A stretch of 7,423 bases of DNA, taken from positions 1 through 7,423 of the forward strand of contig DJYV01000167.1 of assembly GCA_002448555.1 (NCBI GenBank). Direction: 5' to 3'. A program made the position numbers and the translations under genes. Positions 5,937 through 7,423 of this stretch are shown one piece after another; positions within the stretch are counted from its first letter, which is position 1, and the number at the start of each line of letters is the position of its first letter. A model generated the notes under the pieces. The model was not told the DNA's origin and searched no databases. It saw only the letters and a list, made by a program, of their open reading frames with translations. The stretch comes from Flavobacteriales bacterium UBA6969 (lineage in GTDB: Bacteria; Bacteroidota; Bacteroidia; Flavobacteriales_D; Sanyastnellaceae).

Positions 5937-7112
5937 TTATGCGCTAGGGGCTTGTTTTCCTTCCACCGCCAGTTGTTCACGAATGCGCATCATCCGTTCC
6001 AAAACCTCTTCGCGGGAACCGCCCGTGATGGTCACGTGGCCCATTTTGCGGAAGGGCTTGACCTGGGATTTGCCGTAGAGGTGGGGGTGAACGCCTTCTG
6101 TCGCGAGCGCCACGTCGATGCCTTTGTAATCGGGGGTGCCCTGTGCATCGGCTGTCCCGACAATGTTGACCATCGCGCCGACGGCGTGCACCGGAGCCGT
6201 CGAGCCCAGCGGCAGGTCCAACACCGTCCGCAGGTGCTGTTCAAACTGGGAGGTCACGTTCGCTTCGATGGTGTGGTGTCCGCTGTTGTGGGTGCGGGGT
6301 GCGACTTCGTTGACGAGGATGCTTCCGGAGGTGTCGAGGAACAATTCCACGGCGAGGAGCCCTTCAAAATCCATGGCTTCCACGACCTGCTGGGCCACAC
6401 GCTCTGCTTCAGCGGCCTGAGCAGCTGTGATCGCTGCGGGTGCAATGAGGTAGTCGACCAGGTTGGCCACCGGGTCAAAAACGGATTCCACCACCGGGAA
6501 GCATTTCGTTTCGCCGGCGCTGTTGCGGGCGACGATGACGCTCAGTTCTTTGTCGATGTCCACCGCAGCTTCGAGTACACTCGGGACGGTAAACGCCTTG
6601 TCGATGCTCGCTTCGTCTTTCAGGACGACGACGCCCTTGCCGTCGTACCCGCCCTTGCGCATTTTTTGTACGATGGGGAAGCCCATAGCCCCCACGTCGC
6701 TCACGTTGTCGATGAGTTGGTATGGCGCTGTGGGGATGCCGTTTGCCTCGAAGAATTGCTTCTGCAAGCCCTTGTCTTGGATGGTGGCCAAGTGGTCGGG
6801 CTTGGGAATGACGCGCACGCCTTGTTGCTCCAACGTGCGGAGGCCTTCGACGCTCACGTGCTCAATTTCGATGGTGATGCAGTCCAGATTCCGCCCGAAG
6901 GCCACTACGGCCTCGGCATCGTTGAGGTCGCCTTGCACAAACCGGTGCGTGAAATTGCTGCACGGCGCATCCGCACTGGGATCCATGACCTCCACCCGGG
7001 CATCAAAGTCGATTGCGGATTGAATCGTCATGCGGCCCAGCTGCCCTCCGCCCAGTACGCCGATGCGCAGTGAAGGGCCGAAAGAAGCGGTGTTTTTAGA
7101 GGCAATTCCCAT
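5937..7112 (-). CDS. purK: 5-(carboxyamino)imidazole ribonucleotide synthase
   Basis: PurK is the ATP-grasp enzyme that carboxylates aminoimidazole ribonucleotide with bicarbonate and ATP to N5-CAIR, feeding PurE in purine synthesis. The 391-residue product begins with a short extension and then GVLGGGQLGRM (18-28). It continues with the ATP-grasp motifs KGGYDGKG (153-160), the metal and phosphate-binding EVAPRTHNSGHHT (269-281), and the C-terminal KPFRKMGHVT (352-361). Length is normal for Bacteroidota (E. coli PurK is shorter, about 355). The start was set at ATG 7112-7110; beyond it the open frame is antisense to the divergent mscS gene. TATCTTTG, an exact -7 box, ends 4 nt before the ATG, and no Shine-Dalgarno is seen. 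purE is not in the window. ddl follows 28 bp downstream on the same strand. Confidence 0.97.
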   Translation of the reverse strand: MGIASKNTASFGPSLRIGVLGGGQLGRMTIQSAIDFDARVEVMDPSADAPCSNFTHRFVQGDLNDAEAVVAFGRNLDCITIEIEHVSVEGLRTLEQQGVRVIPKPDHLATIQDKGLQKQFFEANGIPTAPYQLIDNVSDVGAMGFPIVQKMRKGGYDGKGVVVLKDEASIDKAFTVPSVLEAAVDIDKELSVIVARNSAGETKCFPVVESVFDPVANLVDYLIAPAAITAAQAAEAERVAQQVVEAMDFEGLLAVELFLDTSGSILVNEVAPRTHNSGHHTIEANVTSQFEQHLRTVLDLPLGSTAPVHAVGAMVNIVGTADAQGTPDYKGIDVALATEGVHPHLYGKSQVKPFRKMGHVTITGGSREEVLERMMRIREQLAVEGKQAPSA

Positions 7113-7116
7113 GGTG

Positions 7117-7128
7117 CAAAGATATTTG
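7117..7128. promoter_or_regulatory. Overlapping divergent -10 boxes for purK and mscS
   Basis: On the minus strand TATCTTTG (7124-7117) matches TAnnTTTG exactly and ends 4 nt before the purK ATG. On the plus strand GATATTTG (7121-7128) differs by one base and lies 14 nt before the mscS ATG. Together they form the near-palindrome CAAAGATATTTG. No convincing -33 TTG element is found for either direction. The purK box is the better supported of the two. Confidence 0.45.
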
Positions 7129-7142
7129 TCGTTTTTTGCAGC

Positions 7143-7423
7143 ATGGAATTTTTGGAACAGGTTTTTTTGGGCAACCCCGTACGCGAATGGGGAATCGCCT
7201 TGCTGTGGGCAATCGGCGGTGTCGTTGTCGGAAAATTGCTTTACCGCTGGTTCAGTCGCCGCATGCGCAAATTGGCCAGCAAGACGGAAACACAGCTGGA
7301 TGATTTGATTGTGGACCAGGTCGAGGAGCCGCTGGCCTTGGCGGTCATCCTGCTCGGCTTTTGGTTCGGTTACGACCACCTGCACTTTGGAGAAAGCGTG
7401 GACACCTTCATGGAGCACGTGTT
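7143..7423 (+). CDS. MscS-family mechanosensitive ion channel, N-terminal part
   Basis: Translation from ATG 7143 is open to the window edge, giving the first 93 residues. It has a short amphipathic start (MEFLEQVFLGNPVREW), a hydrophobic helix at about 17-36, a basic linker (YRWFSRRMRKLASKTETQ), the conserved LDDLIVDQVEEP (52-63), and a second helix at about 64-78. This layout, including the 'K(T)xTxLDDxIxxxxExP' linker, is typical of Bacteroidota MscS-family proteins. The pore helix and beta domain, which would prove the family, lie outside the window. Such channels open on membrane tension and release solutes during osmotic downshock. It is divergent from purK across 30 bp. TTTTGCAGC directly precedes the start codon and no Shine-Dalgarno is seen. 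Confidence 0.82.
   Translation, partial: MEFLEQVFLGNPVREWGIALLWAIGGVVVGKLLYRWFSRRMRKLASKTETQLDDLIVDQVEEPLALAVILLGFWFGYDHLHFGESVDTFMEHV

Noticed and set aside
5739..7073. Long plus-strand open frame (444 codons) antisense to purK and the ddl 5' end
   Set aside because: The translation is low-complexity and matches no family I know, while the opposite strand encodes intact PurK with all motifs. It is a GC-rich shadow frame.
7113..7418. Upstream extension of the purK frame
   Set aside because: It is antisense to the mscS N-terminus, which has the expected two-helix layout. PurK homology begins shortly after ATG 7112.

Overview
The window is GC-rich chromosomal DNA (about 60% by eye) from a member of the Bacteroidota, probably a Flavobacteriales-like lineage. 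The evidence is protein style: a Bacteroidota-type D-Ala-D-Ala ligase ending (VPGFSEASIIPKQ), a UPF0104-type membrane protein and an MscS-family N-terminus. The promoter style agrees: there are exact TAnnTTTG boxes and almost no Shine-Dalgarno sequences. No mobile element, CRISPR array, tRNA or rRNA was seen.

Layout. (1) Positions 1-4165, minus strand, are a tight five-gene cluster read right to left. It runs: a UPF0104/flippase-like membrane protein (3251-4165), a membrane-anchored GT2 glycosyltransferase (2161-3258), a DppC/OppC-type ABC permease (1288-2136), GDP-L-fucose synthase fcl (320-1264), and the start of an exported protein (1-323) that runs off the window. Spacings are an 8-bp overlap, 24 bp, 23 bp and a 4-bp ATGA overlap, which suggests an operon. 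(2) ruvC (4190-4774) is divergent on the plus strand and separated by only 24 bp. It is followed by a 165-bp intergenic stretch holding a two-stem structure with a UUCG loop and a strong intrinsic terminator. (3) purK (5937-7112) and ddl (4940-5908) form a minus-strand pair of ATP-grasp enzymes, convergent with ruvC. (4) The first 93 codons of an MscS-family channel (7143-7423, plus) diverge from purK across 30 bp.

How the genes fit together. fcl makes GDP-L-fucose for surface glycans. The GT2 enzyme and the UPF0104 protein look like a glycolipid or envelope-glycan pair, and the exported partial protein may be an outer-envelope glycan factor. The ABC permease has no visible partners here. ruvC, purK, ddl and mscS are core functions (recombination, purine synthesis, peptidoglycan, osmotic protection).

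The window is mostly ordinary core genome and I do not see a clear new defence or mobile system. Two things merit attention. First, TTTG-type -10 boxes recur only 3-4 nt before start codons, including TTTGCAnC-ATG at three genes, which suggests leaderless transcription. Second, there is an unexplained structured element downstream of ruvC.
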